Positions 54,248 to 62,817 of a stretch of DNA of 64,000 nucleotides are shown in pieces (position 1 is the first letter of the stretch; the number at the start of each line of letters is the position of its first letter). The notes below the pieces were generated by a model. It did no database searches. It saw only the letters and a list, made by a program, of their open reading frames with translations, and was not told the DNA's origin. Origin of the DNA: Shimia sagamensis (GTDB taxonomy: Bacteria > Pseudomonadota > Alphaproteobacteria > Rhodobacterales > Rhodobacteraceae); assembly GCF_900182745.1 (NCBI RefSeq), contig NZ_FXTY01000002.1, positions 248,001 through 312,000 of the forward strand, written 5' to 3'. Both the position numbers and the translations under genes were made by a program.

Positions 54248-55552
54248 CTAGAACACAGCGACATTTTTGACACGCGCACCTTTGATGGGAGAGATCACAA
54301 TTTCAACAGGCGCTCGGTTTCCAAAGTGGGATAGGCTGCTTCTCAATCTGGCTGAACGAACGTCGACAGGCACAGAGTTGCGGCGCCCAAGATAGACTTT
54401 GGCAGTTGATCCATTGTCGAAGCGCACCTCCAAGTTAAAACTCTGTTTTGCGATGTCCTCGGCCTCTATTTCGATACCGGAAGTCGCCACGCCTTCTGCA
54501 AGTTTAACCAGAGTTGTCTGAGGTTGCTGTTGCAAGTCTGCGGCTTTGATTGGTGCGCGACTCTCGCTGAGGGCGCCTAGCAATTGGCGCAAAAAGGATT
54601 GGGAATTGAAGCTTTCAGTATAGGGCAGTTCCCACACCACGAGGTCGTGGTCTTTGCGATCCAATGCGCCGGAGATCACATACGCCTCAATGGCACCAAT
54701 TGGGCCTCCGCCTGACACGGAGAAGTTCTCAACATCAGCATCAAATGCGCGGGCCATCGCGTCCGCGACCCTGTAGTGGTCTCGTTTGTAACGATTGGAA
54801 AAACTGCTCCCGAGAAGGGCAATTGCGGGGGCGTCCGAGGGATCGTCTAGAAGGCCGCCACTTCGAGACAGGTTGAAGGTCTCCGACGTTTCTGGGGGCA
54901 AGTCTGTTCCACAAGCTTTGTGAACAACTTCGGCAAGGGACCCTTCTTCCTGTATCACGCCCGACGCCTCAAGTTCTCGGAAGGTCAGCTCTCCATCATT
55001 GGCAAAGAGATCAGGTGCTTGCGCGTTCACGGTGTGTGCGAGAGCAGTGGCACTCACGGCACTTCCGACGGCGGTCCAATGCGTGTCGCGCCGAAAATAG
55101 AAATGGTCCTTGATGTCTGGGGCGGCCAGAGCCACATCCGACAGGTTTGGCACAATGGCGCCTGTGCTTGCGAGCTGCTCGATCATCTTGTCAAAAGACG
55201 AGCGTGCGTCTGCCACGCTGTAAAGGTACTGCCCCATGGCCGCATCAAGGCTGTCTTGCCCGGCGATAACGGGTCGGGGCGGCGCGACCACAATGGCCAG
55301 AGGCATGTCACGCGCCACAAATTCGTCAACGATAGCCTGGACCAGTCTTAGTGAGGAGGACTTCATCTCGTAGCGGTCTTTCAACTGATCCTGCGTGAAG
55401 ATCCAGCCACCAGCTTGATCGCTGTAGATTGGGGCTATCTTTGCGTACTTTTTGGGAAGGGCCTCTCGGTTGCGAAGATCTGCGCAATAGGGGGCGGATT
55501 GCGCGGCAGAGCCTAGAACAAGGCTCGCGATCAATGGGATGCGATATTTCAT
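54248..55552 (-). CDS. AlgX-like SGNH-fold polysaccharide O-acetyltransferase
   Basis: A 434-residue exported protein of the AlgX/AlgJ family that transfers acetyl groups to exopolysaccharide in the periplasm. After a signal peptide (PLIASLVLGSAAQSA) come GGWIFTQDQLKDRYEMKSSS, the Asp-His pair in FYFRRDTHWTAVGS, the nucleophile Ser in ALLGSSFSNRY and VVWELPYTESFNSQS. The C-terminal 100 residues look like a carbohydrate-binding beta domain, as in AlgX. The ATG at 55552 overlaps the stop of the preceding gene (ATGA). It is last of the four-gene cluster and ends next to the repeat region with no clear terminator. Confidence 0.87.
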   Translation of the reverse strand: MKYRIPLIASLVLGSAAQSAPYCADLRNREALPKKYAKIAPIYSDQAGGWIFTQDQLKDRYEMKSSSLRLVQAIVDEFVARDMPLAIVVAPPRPVIAGQDSLDAAMGQYLYSVADARSSFDKMIEQLASTGAIVPNLSDVALAAPDIKDHFYFRRDTHWTAVGSAVSATALAHTVNAQAPDLFANDGELTFRELEASGVIQEEGSLAEVVHKACGTDLPPETSETFNLSRSGGLLDDPSDAPAIALLGSSFSNRYKRDHYRVADAMARAFDADVENFSVSGGGPIGAIEAYVISGALDRKDHDLVVWELPYTESFNSQSFLRQLLGALSESRAPIKAADLQQQPQTTLVKLAEGVATSGIEIEAEDIAKQSFNLEVRFDNGSTAKVYLGRRNSVPVDVRSARLRSSLSHFGNRAPVEIVISPIKGARVKNVAVF

Positions 55553-56562
55553 GGGAGCTTTCTCCGGCTGGTCAAAAAACGTTCAGGGATCTCCCAGACA
55601 ACGATGGACGGGAGGGATGAAAGGTTGGAGCGGTCCTCTAGGAACGCATCCATAGGTTTGAAGGGGCCTTGGCCAACGCGGCTGAGATTAAGAACGTCGG
55701 CCTGCAGAGCCTGCTTCAGGTAGCCTTCGAAGTGGAACTCTGCCTTGGCCGAGTAACTCGTGCCTATGAGGGCAACGGGGATATCGGCGGCGCCAAATAG
55801 TCCACCGGATGAGGTCACGTTGGTTTCGAACGTGTTAATGAATTCGGCTGCGGGACCTACACGATCCCGATAGCGACCGGTCGCGACAAACGGCAACAAG
55901 TCACCGTCAAACGGCGCCGCGCCTTTTGCAATGATGTTAACTTGAGCCTCCGGTAGCGTTATGTCTCCCAGTGACTTGGCGATGGTTGCCGCGGCGCTTT
56001 GCGCGCCTTCCGGGCTCCAGTGCGTGTCTGTGCGCATGAAGCTGCCTTCAAACCGAAGGGCTTCGCGCAGATCAATCTCGATCAACTCGGCTTCCCGGAT
56101 CGCAGCCAGGGCCGCGTCATAGCGGGCTTCGTACCCTTCAGATCGCCCGCGCTTGAGCCGGTGTGCGTGCATGCGCGCCTTGTCGGGAATGATCACAGGG
56201 ACGAGCGTTATGCCGTCCGCCGCCAACGCGTCGATGACCTGCGCCAACTCGGTTGCGAGATTGTTGGGGTTGTCCGGCTCGATAAATTCCTCGGCGGTGA
56301 AAAGCCAGCCGCCGTAACCAGCAACCGCCCCGGTTGCGGGCTCACGAAAGAACACCCATTTGGCCGCAGACCACAGCGCCACCGCGCTTTCATGGGCCGG
56401 GACAGAGGTTTCAAAACGGTCCTCATAACCCCTTTGATAGGTGCCGTTTGCCCATCCCTTTGAGGGGTCGCCCGTATCGGTGTGCGAAAACGCTGTGACC
56501 GAGAGTCCAGCCAGAAGTGCGGCGATCCCGAGTGTGCAAAGGCTGTCCAACGAAGCTTGCAT
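55549..56562 (-). CDS. AlgJ-like SGNH-fold polysaccharide O-acetyltransferase
   Basis: A 337-residue relative of AlgJ/AlgV, attached by an N-terminal hydrophobic segment (about 8-24, LCTLGIAALLAGLSVTAF). It has GYGGWLFTAEEFIEPDNPNN, VPVIIPDKARMHAHRL, the Asp-His pair in SFMRTDTHWSPEGAQ and the Ser in VALIGTSYSAKAEFHFEGYL. I placed the start at the ATG at 56562 after GGGAGC, 11 bases from the AlgI stop; the open frame runs 342 bases further but only antisense to AlgI-like sequence. It and the AlgX-like protein form two related periplasmic enzymes in one operon. Confidence 0.87.
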   Translation of the reverse strand: MQASLDSLCTLGIAALLAGLSVTAFSHTDTGDPSKGWANGTYQRGYEDRFETSVPAHESAVALWSAAKWVFFREPATGAVAGYGGWLFTAEEFIEPDNPNNLATELAQVIDALAADGITLVPVIIPDKARMHAHRLKRGRSEGYEARYDAALAAIREAELIEIDLREALRFEGSFMRTDTHWSPEGAQSAAATIAKSLGDITLPEAQVNIIAKGAAPFDGDLLPFVATGRYRDRVGPAAEFINTFETNVTSSGGLFGAADIPVALIGTSYSAKAEFHFEGYLKQALQADVLNLSRVGQGPFKPMDAFLEDRSNLSSLPSIVVWEIPERFLTSRRKLP

Positions 56563-56573
56563 ATGATTGCTCC

Positions 56574-57950
56574 CTAAAACTGAAAGTAGAGGAAAGGGCT
56601 GTTCGTGCGCGCCTGCAGAGCGACAAAACAGAGGATCGACAGCAAGGCGGATTGCAGCGCTGGTGACAGTGCCAGCCTGGGAAGCGCCAGACGCGGCCCG
56701 AGGGACATGGCGGCCCCTATCAGCAGAAAACACAGTTCCGTTGTGGTGGTGAGCGTGACCAACTCCGGTCGCATTGCGATGCCATGTGCGCCCACCATGC
56801 CGGCATACATTGCCTCGGCGTCGGCAAGCGTTTCTGCGCGGAACACAACCCAGCCAAGCATGACACACACCATGGTCAGCGGCCACGCAATGGCCTTTGG
56901 CCACACCGTTTCTCGGTGTTTCGCACCCAAGGCCCGCTCAATTGCCATAAGGCCGCCGTGCCAAATGCCCCAGATCACAAAGGTCCAATTGGCGCCGTGC
57001 CAAATCCCCCCTAGAACCATTGTCAAAAGCAGGTTGCGATAGGTTTTGATCTTGCCGCGTCTGTTGCCGCCCAATGGGACATAGAGGTAATCACGCAACC
57101 AACTGGACAGGCTGATGTGCCAGCGGCGCCAGAACTCGGTGATCGACCGGCTGACATAGGGCGCGTTGAAGTTTTCCGGGAAGTGGAACCCAATCATCAG
57201 TCCCAAGCCAATCGCCATGGCCGAATAGCCTGCAAAGTCAAACAGCAGTTGGATGGAGTACGCAGCAGCCCCAAGCCAAGCTTCGGCCATGGTTGGGGCA
57301 GACAAAGCGAACATCCTGTCGGCGAGCGGCGCGACGCTGTCTGCCACTAGCAGCTTCATCGCCAGCCCTTGTAGAAACCTGCGAAGGCCTTTGGAGAAAA
57401 GCGACAGAGAGTGGGTGCGGTGCTCAAACTGATGCGCGAGATCTTTGTAGCGCAATACCGGCCCCGCAATCAGCTGCGGGAACAGGGAAGAGAACGCGAG
57501 AAAGTCCGAGAGTTTCCTAGCGGCAGGCGCATCGCCGCGCGCCACATCAATCACATAGCTGATGGATTGAAACGCCAGGAACGACAGCCCGATTGGCAGG
57601 ATGATCTCCGGCACAATCAGGGCATCCCCGCCAAGTGCCGTATTCAGGTTGCCGAGCAGAAAGGTTGTGTATTTGAACCAACAGAGGACGGCGAGGTTAA
57701 AGGTAACCCCAAGCCTGACCGCCCATGCCTTTGTTCTGGGGCTTTTGGTTTTTGATGCGACGTGGCCCGCAAGGTAGCTGCCACCAGCGATGGCGTAGAG
57801 CACGACAAGGGCATCGGCGCGCCACCAGGTATAAAACAACGTTGAGGCCAGCAGGATTAGCCAGTTCCTAAGAGTTCTTGGCAGAGCATAATAGGCCGCC
57901 AGAAAGCAAGGCAAGAAACCGAAGACGAAGATGGGGGTTGAGAACACCAT
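56574..57950 (-). CDS. AlgI-like membrane-bound O-acyltransferase (MBOAT)
   Basis: A 458-residue polytopic membrane protein that passes acetyl groups across the inner membrane for polysaccharide acetylation. Landmarks of the AlgI group: FGFLPCFLAAYYALPRTLRN, FNLAVLCWFKYTTF, LPIGLSFLAFQSISYVIDV, PQLIAGPVLRYKDL, the ITEFWRRWHISLSSWLRDYL segment and the catalytic His in LGGIWHGANWTFVIWGIWHG. The ATG at 57950 is 4 bases after the AlgF-like stop. Length is slightly below the usual 500. Confidence 0.95.
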   Translation of the reverse strand: MVFSTPIFVFGFLPCFLAAYYALPRTLRNWLILLASTLFYTWWRADALVVLYAIAGGSYLAGHVASKTKSPRTKAWAVRLGVTFNLAVLCWFKYTTFLLGNLNTALGGDALIVPEIILPIGLSFLAFQSISYVIDVARGDAPAARKLSDFLAFSSLFPQLIAGPVLRYKDLAHQFEHRTHSLSLFSKGLRRFLQGLAMKLLVADSVAPLADRMFALSAPTMAEAWLGAAAYSIQLLFDFAGYSAMAIGLGLMIGFHFPENFNAPYVSRSITEFWRRWHISLSSWLRDYLYVPLGGNRRGKIKTYRNLLLTMVLGGIWHGANWTFVIWGIWHGGLMAIERALGAKHRETVWPKAIAWPLTMVCVMLGWVVFRAETLADAEAMYAGMVGAHGIAMRPELVTLTTTTELCFLLIGAAMSLGPRLALPRLALSPALQSALLSILCFVALQARTNSPFLYFQF

Positions 57951-57954
57951 TCCA

Positions 57955-58539
57955 TCATCCCCCGATATTTGGACCGAACCGGTTCTCTATGAGGTCCGCT
58001 CCGTCGGGGCGCGCCACAAACGTGATGGTCTGTCCTCTTCGCAGTTGAACATCGAAACGCCCCAGAACGGCCCCTGAAGAGGTAACAACCGAAAGTGTGG
58101 CGGCGACAGGATTGACGGTCCTGCTACCAGCGCTGTTGATGTCAGTGGTGCCGATGACGTCGATGTTTTGATCTGATAGAACAAGCCGCGCGTGCTCATC
58201 GGTAAGGTTTAGCAGCGTCAAAAGTACTTTTGATCTGTCTCCTCGATCTGGCTCTCGAATGACATGGACATTGCCTTTAGCATCAACGGCTGCCGTGTAA
58301 AACGATCCTACGAGTCCACCATCGGTCAGAGCGGCAGAGACTGGATAAAAGACGTCACCGGGCTCTTCAGGCATTCGAATGCCCAGTACTCTCGGCGCGG
58401 TTTCTTCCTCAATCCATCGAACAAAGACCGCGTCCTCGGGGGGGGGGGCGTCATAGAGTTCATTGTCGGCCGCCCAGACAGAACTTGGCGGGATAGAAAC
58501 CGCAAAAATTAGAAACGCGGCAATTCTTGATCGGTGCAT
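57955..58539 (-). CDS. AlgF-like O-acetylation accessory protein
   Basis: A 194-residue periplasmic protein matching alginate O-acetyltransferase AlgF: signal peptide ending VWAAD, then ELYDAPPPEDAVFVRWIEEE, LVGSFYTAAVDAKGNVHVIR and a C-terminal beta domain (FDVQLRRGQTITFVARPDGA). I chose the ATG at 58539, 7 bases after GGGAG, over the one at 58545. The codons for Ala-Pro-Pro-Pro contain 11 consecutive C bases (58448-58438), a slippage-prone tract right after the signal peptide. First gene of the O-acetylation cluster. Confidence 0.88.
   Translation of the reverse strand: MHRSRIAAFLIFAVSIPPSSVWAADNELYDAPPPEDAVFVRWIEEETAPRVLGIRMPEEPGDVFYPVSAALTDGGLVGSFYTAAVDAKGNVHVIREPDRGDRSKVLLTLLNLTDEHARLVLSDQNIDVIGTTDINSAGSRTVNPVAATLSVVTSSGAVLGRFDVQLRRGQTITFVARPDGADLIENRFGPNIGG
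58438..58448 (-). repeat. 11-base C homopolymer in the AlgF-like gene
   Basis: On the plus strand an uninterrupted run of 11 G. In the coding strand it spells the end of GCC and three CCC codons at residues 31-34. Gain or loss of one base would end translation of the mature protein early. Confidence 0.9.
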
Positions 58540-58590
58540 CGGCATACTCCCTTTGGAAAAGGTGTATCGATACGTTGATACCTATCAGGA
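58540..58590 (-). promoter_or_regulatory. Dyad upstream of the O-acetylation cluster
   Basis: GTATCGATAC at 58564-58573 is a perfect palindrome, and a second GATAC half-site follows at 58577, giving a symmetrical cluster just upstream of the ribosome site GGGAG. It is a candidate operator; the regulator is unknown. Confidence 0.35.
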
Positions 58591-59110
58591 CTAGCAAATG
58601 GTTAGTCGCCTGTGTCCAAAGGTTATCACGCTCCTCTTTGGGAACTGAGCTGGCAAAATCTTGGACGAGCTAGAACCGGCATATGGGCGTGCAGAAGCTT
58701 TTGTCTTTAAACGAGAGCAAACAGCGGCCAAGGGGCAGTCTAGATTTTCGCAAACGAGATTCTGGCAGTGCGGATGTTGAAGCAAAAAGCAGCGAAGGTC
58801 TGCTATACGCCTTCCGCACAGATCGATCATGTCCACTTTGAGCCGACACCAGCAGTTGACCACCTTGCTTCGCACGCAGTTTCGCTGCGGACACGCTACC
58901 GCGCTGCCGCATGGCGGTTTAGAGCTCAGAGCAGACATGGCCAGATTGCCAATCGTGCGACCGCAGAAAAATGGCCGCCACAAACAACCCGGACAACGCG
59001 CCGCGCTGCAGCTAGAAAAGCGGTCGTTCGTTGTGGCTGCAGCGAGTTTCAAAGTGTCTATGACCGAGTTGCGGGACAAAGTGAGCCTTCGCTGCGTGTG
59101 GGGCAACGGC
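58591..59110 (-). repeat. Gene-free region with an inverted copy of the dispersed repeat
   Basis: No credible gene in the roughly 650 bases up to 59237. Bases 58808-58926, read on the minus strand, align with 53810-53925 along their length (about 70% by eye): GCTCTAAACCGCCATGCGGC against GCTCTAAGCCGCCTTGCGGC, then GTGTCCGCAGCGAAACTGCG, and GGTGTCGGCTCAAAGTGGA against GGTGTCAGCCCAAAGCGGA. Both strands have long open frames here, but they are degenerate and match the repeat rather than a protein family. Confidence 0.65.
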
Positions 59111-59237
59111 AGCTTTCGATCAAACGCGGCTTGCTATGGGCTGCCCAAAACCGTCTATATTGCTTTGTCTGCAGGCATACCAGTTCTGCTTGTCGACTCG
59201 GTAAGCTGCTGCAAAGGCTAATTGATAGGTAGGTACT

Positions 59238-60224
59238 TTGACCAAACGCATTCGAAGAATACTCGCAATTTCACTGCTGATTTTGTTGCTCGTCTTCTTG
59301 ATCGCGAGGTGCGTACCAGAGAAAGAATTAGACCTAGCAAGCAAGATAACACCGGTACAATGGATCAGTGAAGATGAGTTGCTTATACGATTGGACAACG
59401 AGTATTTTCTCTACGATCCGAACGGCAACCTAATTCCCTCAAAGTTTGACGCAGCAGGGGGAGGAATTGAAAATCCGTTAGGCATTCAAGTGGCCCCCAG
59501 AAGCTCCAATCAGATTTGTTCTGAGGAGGTGCATAGCGGTGAAATACACCTAAGAACGGACCAGTATGTCGAGATTAACGGAGACAAACACCGAGTTCGA
59601 AAGCCATGGTTGAGAGGACGCTTTGTTGGCTTTAATCAAGGATTTCCAAAGGGCGAATACCTTGATTTTTATACTTACTTGCACATGGGAAAAGTTGGAT
59701 TGGTAACGTTTGCGAATGCCTCAGTGCAAAAAATCGAGCTACCACTCCAGAATGATGACAACTTATCATCGCCTGTTTTGAAGCGGGATAGTGTTACAGG
59801 TCAGTTTTTTGCCTTCCAAACGATGTGCCTTCGTGACGATCCTGATGGCACTTGCACCCGAACGGCGTGGTGGCTGGACGCTGATTTACAGGTGCTTTCT
59901 AGTTTCCTCCTGCCAAACGATGACCCGTTGTTCGTCAAGGAGAAGCTCGCTTGTTTTTCATGCGGGTGCGGGTGTTACACTCAGGAAGATGTCTATGTCG
60001 TGAACGGTGAAGCGTTTTTTCTATATTCAGGCTTTCCGCTGCCAACATCACAGCGTGGTTTGTACCGAGTTGCAGACGTTGGTGAGGGCAGAACAGAATG
60101 GGTTCACGAGATCAAAGGACGAATTGAGCCGCCGTTGGCTTTCTCTCCATCAGGGTGCAAAGTTGCGTATTTTCGTGTCTCACGATTTGGTGACAGCCTG
60201 CAGTTCAGAAATCTGTGCCAATGA
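59238..60224 (+). CDS. Orphan exported or membrane-anchored protein, unknown function
   Basis: A 328-residue protein that I do not recognise. A basic N terminus (MTKRIRRILA) precedes a strong hydrophobic helix (ISLLILLLVFLIARC) that may be a signal anchor; ARC is a poor lipobox. The rest is rich in beta strands with repeated W/Y/F and turns (DNEYFLYDPNGNLIPSKFDA, LGIQVAPRSSNQ), possibly a propeller-like fold. A cysteine cluster (LACFSCGCGCY) at about residue 233-243 could bind metal. The TTG at 59238 follows GGTAGG. Composition is more AT-rich than core genes, and repeat copies lie on both sides. Confidence 0.7.
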   Translation: MTKRIRRILAISLLILLLVFLIARCVPEKELDLASKITPVQWISEDELLIRLDNEYFLYDPNGNLIPSKFDAAGGGIENPLGIQVAPRSSNQICSEEVHSGEIHLRTDQYVEINGDKHRVRKPWLRGRFVGFNQGFPKGEYLDFYTYLHMGKVGLVTFANASVQKIELPLQNDDNLSSPVLKRDSVTGQFFAFQTMCLRDDPDGTCTRTAWWLDADLQVLSSFLLPNDDPLFVKEKLACFSCGCGCYTQEDVYVVNGEAFFLYSGFPLPTSQRGLYRVADVGEGRTEWVHEIKGRIEPPLAFSPSGCKVAYFRVSRFGDSLQFRNLCQ

Positions 60225-60607
60225 TCCAGCGCGGAAAGAACGCCGACATTCATACAATGCGCAGCATCAAGTAAAAAGGGCTCAAATGCGACTTTAGCTG
60301 CAATCGGCCTGAATGTTCGCTTCAGAGAACCGCAGAGTCTTTGCAAAGCCCACTTCCTGCGCTTAGCCGACCGTGGGAGCCTACACGCCATCACACTCTC
60401 CTCGACCACTTTTCCGTACTAAGTCAGCTTCAGCATTGCCTAAAGGGTGGGCACTGCCACCGCGCGATCGCCCAACAACAAATCGGTTTTTCTCGAGTGT
60501 TTCCAAGCAAAAACGCACGGGTTCGAATTGGCCTAATGTCCAAGAGTTGTATCTGGCACCGGGCTCACTTAAATCGTCTGTGCAATTTGAAACTGGAGAT
60601 GAAATTC
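60225..60607. repeat. Gene-free region with a repeat copy, upstream of htpG
   Basis: CTTTGCAAAG at 60339-60348 with the following CCCACTTCCTGCGC aligns with 53746-53770 and 53573-53590 of the large repeat region; GGCCTGAATGTTCGC at 60306-60320 resembles the reverse of the AAACCGGACATTCAG segment. The last 150 bases must hold the htpG promoter; no sigma-32-type sequence could be assigned with confidence. Confidence 0.5.
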
Positions 60608-62473
60608 ATGTCTGAGACCCTCGAGAAAGAAATGTTTTCCTTTCAGACCGAAGTTGGTCAACTTTTGGAAATTGTCGCTGGATCGCTCTATTCCAACCGC
60701 GAAGTTTTCCTACGTGAGCTGGTCTCCAATGCGTCAGACGCTTGCGACAAGCTACGCTATGCGGCGCTGACAGAAACCGGCCTGGCTTCGGCCGACGATT
60801 TGGCAGTCACACTTGAGATTGACAGCACCTCCAAGACTTTGTCGATCGCGGACAATGGTGTTGGCATGAACCATGCTGATCTCTTGGAAACCCTTGGCAC
60901 GATTGCCAAGTCTGGCACAGGCGCATTTATCGAAGCGCTCAAGGCCGAGGAAAAGGATCGGCTTGGACTGATCGGTCAGTTTGGCGTTGGGTTCTATTCG
61001 GCCTTTATGGTGGCCTCGAAAGTGGATGTTGTGACCCGAAAAGCCGGTGAGGTCGAAGCCTGGCTCTGGTCCTCTGATGGCAAAGGCGCTTTCTCCATTG
61101 AACCCACAGTGAGAGAGACCAACGGCACCACCGTGACCCTTCACCTAAAAGCCGATGCCAAAGAGTTCGCTGAGGAAGCCCGGGTCAAACACATCATCAA
61201 GACTTACTCAGAGCACATCAGCTTTCCGATCAAACTTGGAGACGAGACGCTGAACGCGGCCGAGGCCCTCTGGGCCCGCCCTGCCAAAGATATCAGCGAA
61301 GAGCAATATGCCGATTTTTACCGTCATAGTTCACACGCATATGATGCGCCTTGGCATGTGATGCATAACAAGGTCGAAGGCTCACTTAATCACACCAGCC
61401 TGCTGTTTGTGCCCGGCACCCCACCTTTTGATCTTTTTGATGCAGAACGCAAAAGCCATGTGCAACTTTACGTGAACCGCGTCTTTATCTCTGAAACCAC
61501 CACAGATTTGATCCCGGCCTATCTGCGCTTTTTGCGCGGGGCTGTGGACAGTCAAGACTTGTCGCTAAACGTTTCGCGGGAAATGCTGCAAACCAATCCG
61601 AAACTTGCGAAAATCAAGACGCAAGTGTCGAAAAAGGTCCTGAGCGAGCTGAAGAAAAAGGCGACCAAGGCAGCGGATGACTACGCGCAATTCTGGGGCA
61701 ACTTTGGCGCGGTTTTGAAAGAGGGGCTCGTCGAAGATGCCTCTTTGCGGGATCGCATTCTGGAACTGTGCCGCTTTGATACAACTGGTGGCGACACGCT
61801 CACCAGCCTGTCGGATTATGTTGAGCGCATGAAAGATGGCCAGGAGGCGATCTATTACATTGCGGGCGAAGATAGGGCCCAATTGGCCAAGTCTCCCCAT
61901 CTTGAGGGATTCAAAGCCAAAGATGTCGAGGTGCTACTACTGTCTGATCATGTTGATGAATTCTGGCTGCAGCACATCACAGAATTCGACGGCATGCCGT
62001 TCCAATCCATCACCCGTGGTACGGCGGATCTCGATCAAGTCAAGGCAGACGAGAAACAAGACAGTCAGGACAAACCGAAAGAGGCCGATCTGTCTGCGCT
62101 CATTGCGGTGATCAAGGTCGAGTTGGGTGATGCTGTGAAAGACGTGCGCCCATCCAAGCGTTTGACCGACAGCCCCGTTTGCCTCATCGCGGACGATGGC
62201 GATATGGACGTGAATCTCGAGCGATTGCTGAAACGCCACGGTCAGTTGCAGGACGGTGCGCCGCGTGTGTTGGAGCTAAACCCAACCCACGCGACCATTG
62301 CCACGCTGGCGGAGCGCGCAAAGCTGGAAGGTGCCAGCTCTGATGAACTCTTGAGTGATGCTGCCCACATCCTGTTCGATCAGGCACGGATAATCGAAGG
62401 CGAAACACCAAAGGATCCATCTGATTTTGCCCGTCGTTTAGGGGGACTTATGGCCCAAGCTTTTGGCGTTTGA
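60608..62473 (+). CDS. htpG: Chaperone HtpG (Hsp90 family)
   Basis: A 621-residue ATP-dependent chaperone dimer. The N-terminal ATPase domain has FQTEVGQLLEIVAGSLYSNR, ELVSNASDACDKLR, IADNGVGMNHADL and IGQFGVGFYSAFMVA; the middle domain has LFVPGTPPFDLFD and YLRFLRGAVDSQDLSLNVSR, including the catalytic Arg; the C-terminal dimer domain ends in ARRLGGLMAQAFGV. The C-terminal MEEVD of eukaryotes is absent, as normal. The ATG at 60608 follows GGAGATG. The open frame extends far upstream into repeat sequence without support. Confidence 0.97.
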   Translation: MSETLEKEMFSFQTEVGQLLEIVAGSLYSNREVFLRELVSNASDACDKLRYAALTETGLASADDLAVTLEIDSTSKTLSIADNGVGMNHADLLETLGTIAKSGTGAFIEALKAEEKDRLGLIGQFGVGFYSAFMVASKVDVVTRKAGEVEAWLWSSDGKGAFSIEPTVRETNGTTVTLHLKADAKEFAEEARVKHIIKTYSEHISFPIKLGDETLNAAEALWARPAKDISEEQYADFYRHSSHAYDAPWHVMHNKVEGSLNHTSLLFVPGTPPFDLFDAERKSHVQLYVNRVFISETTTDLIPAYLRFLRGAVDSQDLSLNVSREMLQTNPKLAKIKTQVSKKVLSELKKKATKAADDYAQFWGNFGAVLKEGLVEDASLRDRILELCRFDTTGGDTLTSLSDYVERMKDGQEAIYYIAGEDRAQLAKSPHLEGFKAKDVEVLLLSDHVDEFWLQHITEFDGMPFQSITRGTADLDQVKADEKQDSQDKPKEADLSALIAVIKVELGDAVKDVRPSKRLTDSPVCLIADDGDMDVNLERLLKRHGQLQDGAPRVLELNPTHATIATLAERAKLEGASSDELLSDAAHILFDQARIIEGETPKDPSDFARRLGGLMAQAFGV

Positions 62474-62817
62474 TTACAGTCATACAAAATAACAGCAGAG
62501 GCGTGACATCGCCTCTGCCTTCTCAATGCAGAACTATTCCGTTGGTGGCCGATAGTCGCGTAACAGGCCGCGAAGGCATGACCTTCTTCGGAAAACAACG
62601 GTGCCGCAATCGGCCCATTGCCGGCATTCATCAGGTGCGACTTGGCCGCAGTGCAGCTTCACCAAACCAGACATTCGGGCATTGAACAGCATTTTGGGAG
62701 GGTGAAGGTCAGCAATGCGGATCAAACCTGCCATCCGGAACGTGAATTGCGACAGCTGCTTTACGGGATGTGATGCTGTTTCGACTGTCGCGAACAGACG
62801 AGTCGCCAGAGGTTCCA
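62474..62817. repeat. Gene-free region with a degenerate repeat copy
   Basis: About 340 bases between htpG and the LysR gene (convergent). AAACCAGACATTCG at 62664-62677 is a variant of AAACCGGACATTCA at 53967. GACATCGCCTCTGCC-rich sequence just after htpG may act as a weak terminator (AGAGGCG and CGCCTCT at 62496-62516). No gene is supported. Confidence 0.5.

Noticed and set aside
58591..59232. Two long overlapping frames on opposite strands before the orphan gene
   Set aside because: Both coincide with the inverted repeat copy; no ribosome site, no domain, degenerate relative to the other copy.
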